Below are positions 63,158 to 64,000 of a stretch of 64,000 nt of DNA, piece after piece. Positions within the stretch are counted from its first letter, which is position 1. Each line of letters begins with the position of its first letter. Both the position numbers and the translations under genes were made by a program. This DNA is from Paraburkholderia rhizosphaerae. Lineage in GTDB: Bacteria > Pseudomonadota > Gammaproteobacteria > Burkholderiales > Burkholderiaceae. The stretch lies in contig NZ_SORE01000024.1 of NCBI RefSeq assembly GCF_004366595.1, positions 1-64,000 on the forward strand, read 5' to 3'. The notes under the pieces are model-generated. The model made no database searches, was not told the DNA's origin, and was given only the letters and a program-made list of their open reading frames with translations.

Positions 63158-64000
63158 CTACGCACCTGTCTGTGAAATTTTCGTCAACGACGGAGAGGAC
63201 TGCGGGTCTGGCCGCGACCCACCCGCGAGCGGCAGACCCAGCGACGCGACAGTGCCTCGTCCGGGTTCGCTGTCGATCGTGATCGTCCAGCCATAGCGCG
63301 CGCAGATCTTGCGCACGATTGCCAGCCCAATACCGTAGCCGCATGACGGCGAAGATGCGTCGTCCGCGCGATAGAAGCGCTCGAAAACATGCGGCAGCGC
63401 ATCCGCGGCGATGCCGTTGCCCGTGTCGTCAATGCGCAACCGGCCGCGGGTCCATCCAAATCGGACGTGTCCACTGGACGTGTGGCGCACGGCGTTGTCG
63501 ATCAGGTTGGATAGCACAATTGCGAGTGCGGGCTGGTTCACATCCACATATACCGCGTCATCGACGTCGACGATCGACTCGACGCCTTTGCAGCGCATCG
63601 TCGCGACAAACGGCTGCAATGCATCGTGGACCCGCGCGACAAGCCGCTGCGGCTGCGTGCGCCCGGACGATTCCTCGCGCGCGAGCAGCAGCAGCGCATT
63701 GACCGTATCGCGCATGTGGTCCGCCGCGCGCTCGATCTGCGCGAGCCGTGCGCGAGACTTGTCGCCGATCGCCGTTTCCTCGGCGAGCAATTCAACACTC
63801 GTTTTGATAGTGGTCAGCGGTGTGCGAAGTTCGTGGCTGACGTTGCCGGTAAACTCCTTTTCCCGCTCGATCATGTCGGCCATGCGCCGATGATAGTCGT
63901 TGAACGCATCGACGAGCCCGACCAGTTCGGCTTCGTCGAACTTGCCTGGATTGATCGACGCCGAACGCTCATGCTGCAGTGCCTTGACCTGCCGCGCCAG
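63158..64000 (-). CDS. Sensor histidine kinase, C-terminal part (runs off the window)
   Basis: The visible 280 residues start inside the linker after a HAMP-like region. The H-box is KEFTGNVSHELRTPLTTIKT, the N-box VLSNLIDNAVRHT, and the ATP-lid glycines are in IDDTGNGIAADALPHVFERF and GYGIGLAIV. It is a membrane kinase of CusS/BaeS style. It reads into the efflux operon from upstream on the same strand, so it and a response regulator beyond the window probably control the pump. The N-terminal sensor part is missing. Confidence 0.88.
   Translation of the reverse strand: MARQVKALQHERSASINPGKFDEAELVGLVDAFNDYHRRMADMIEREKEFTGNVSHELRTPLTTIKTSVELLAEETAIGDKSRARLAQIERAADHMRDTVNALLLLAREESSGRTQPQRLVARVHDALQPFVATMRCKGVESIVDVDDAVYVDVNQPALAIVLSNLIDNAVRHTSSGHVRFGWTRGRLRIDDTGNGIAADALPHVFERFYRADDASSPSCGYGIGLAIVRKICARYGWTITIDSEPGRGTVASLGLPLAGGSRPDPQSSPSLTKISQTGA

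Noticed and set aside
1..64000. CRISPR arrays, tRNA or rRNA genes, insertion sequences, prophage
   Set aside because: No repeat-spacer pattern, cloverleaf, rRNA-like stretch or transposase/integrase was recognised by eye.

Overview
The window is high-GC DNA with dense, often overlapping genes and a gene repertoire typical of Burkholderiales (Burkholderia/Paraburkholderia type, probably a secondary chromosome or other accessory-rich replicon). Support comes from the Burkholderia-style porin, the MXKDX-repeat protein, LysR/GlxA regulators, DNA polymerase II and a large Wzx/Wzy exopolysaccharide (EPS) locus. No rRNA, tRNA, CRISPR array or insertion sequence was recognised.

Left edge (1-5.7 kb): the end of leuC, leuD, an ACS-type MFS transporter, a methyltransferase/cupin pair, a GlxA-type regulator (DJ-1 fold plus AraC DNA-binding domain) and an HD-domain hydrolase.

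EPS locus (5.7-30.4 kb): gmd-fcl-wcaF-like genes run rightwards, making GDP-L-fucose and an acetyltransferase. A long leftward operon of twelve genes runs wza, wzc, beta-helix protein, acyltransferase (AT3-SGNH), wzx, GT2, wzy, GT, acetyltransferase, GT, GT and a Gly/Ser-rich secreted protein. Several genes in it overlap by 1-4 bases. A GT4 gene lies on the far left. A wcaI-like GT and gmm (GDP-mannose hydrolase) lie on the far right, beyond a degenerate DJ-1/AraC regulator and a GFA-family gene. Together these make, assemble, decorate and export a probably fucose-containing polysaccharide. No initiating polyprenyl-phosphate sugar transferase and no low-molecular-weight tyrosine phosphatase were seen, so those functions must be supplied elsewhere.

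Middle (30.7-44.6 kb): a mixed accessory region with a LysR regulator, a degraded second LysR gene, a glutathione transferase/cupin pair, a Nudix hydrolase and two metallo-beta-lactamase-fold enzymes flanking a deleted FAD-monooxygenase pseudogene. It continues with a solitary endolysin-like muramidase, an exported alpha/beta hydrolase, a BASS/ACR3-like transporter, DNA polymerase II and an SDR without the usual catalytic residues.

Halo-organic catabolic unit (44.8-50.1 kb): an L-2-haloacid dehalogenase, a TfdB-like chlorophenol hydroxylase and a monohaem cytochrome c in one leftward operon. It is divergent from a PAS-type sigma-54 activator, and a good -24/-12 sigma-54 promoter lies between them. 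This is the most distinctive system in the window.

Right end (50.1-64 kb): a ScsB/DsbD-like membrane thiol reductase and a DUF1223 protein; a cytochrome b561-molybdopterin oxidoreductase-MXKDX operon; a porin; a small membrane protein; and a heavy-metal RND efflux operon (outer-membrane factor, adaptor, pump) preceded by a sensor kinase that runs off the window.
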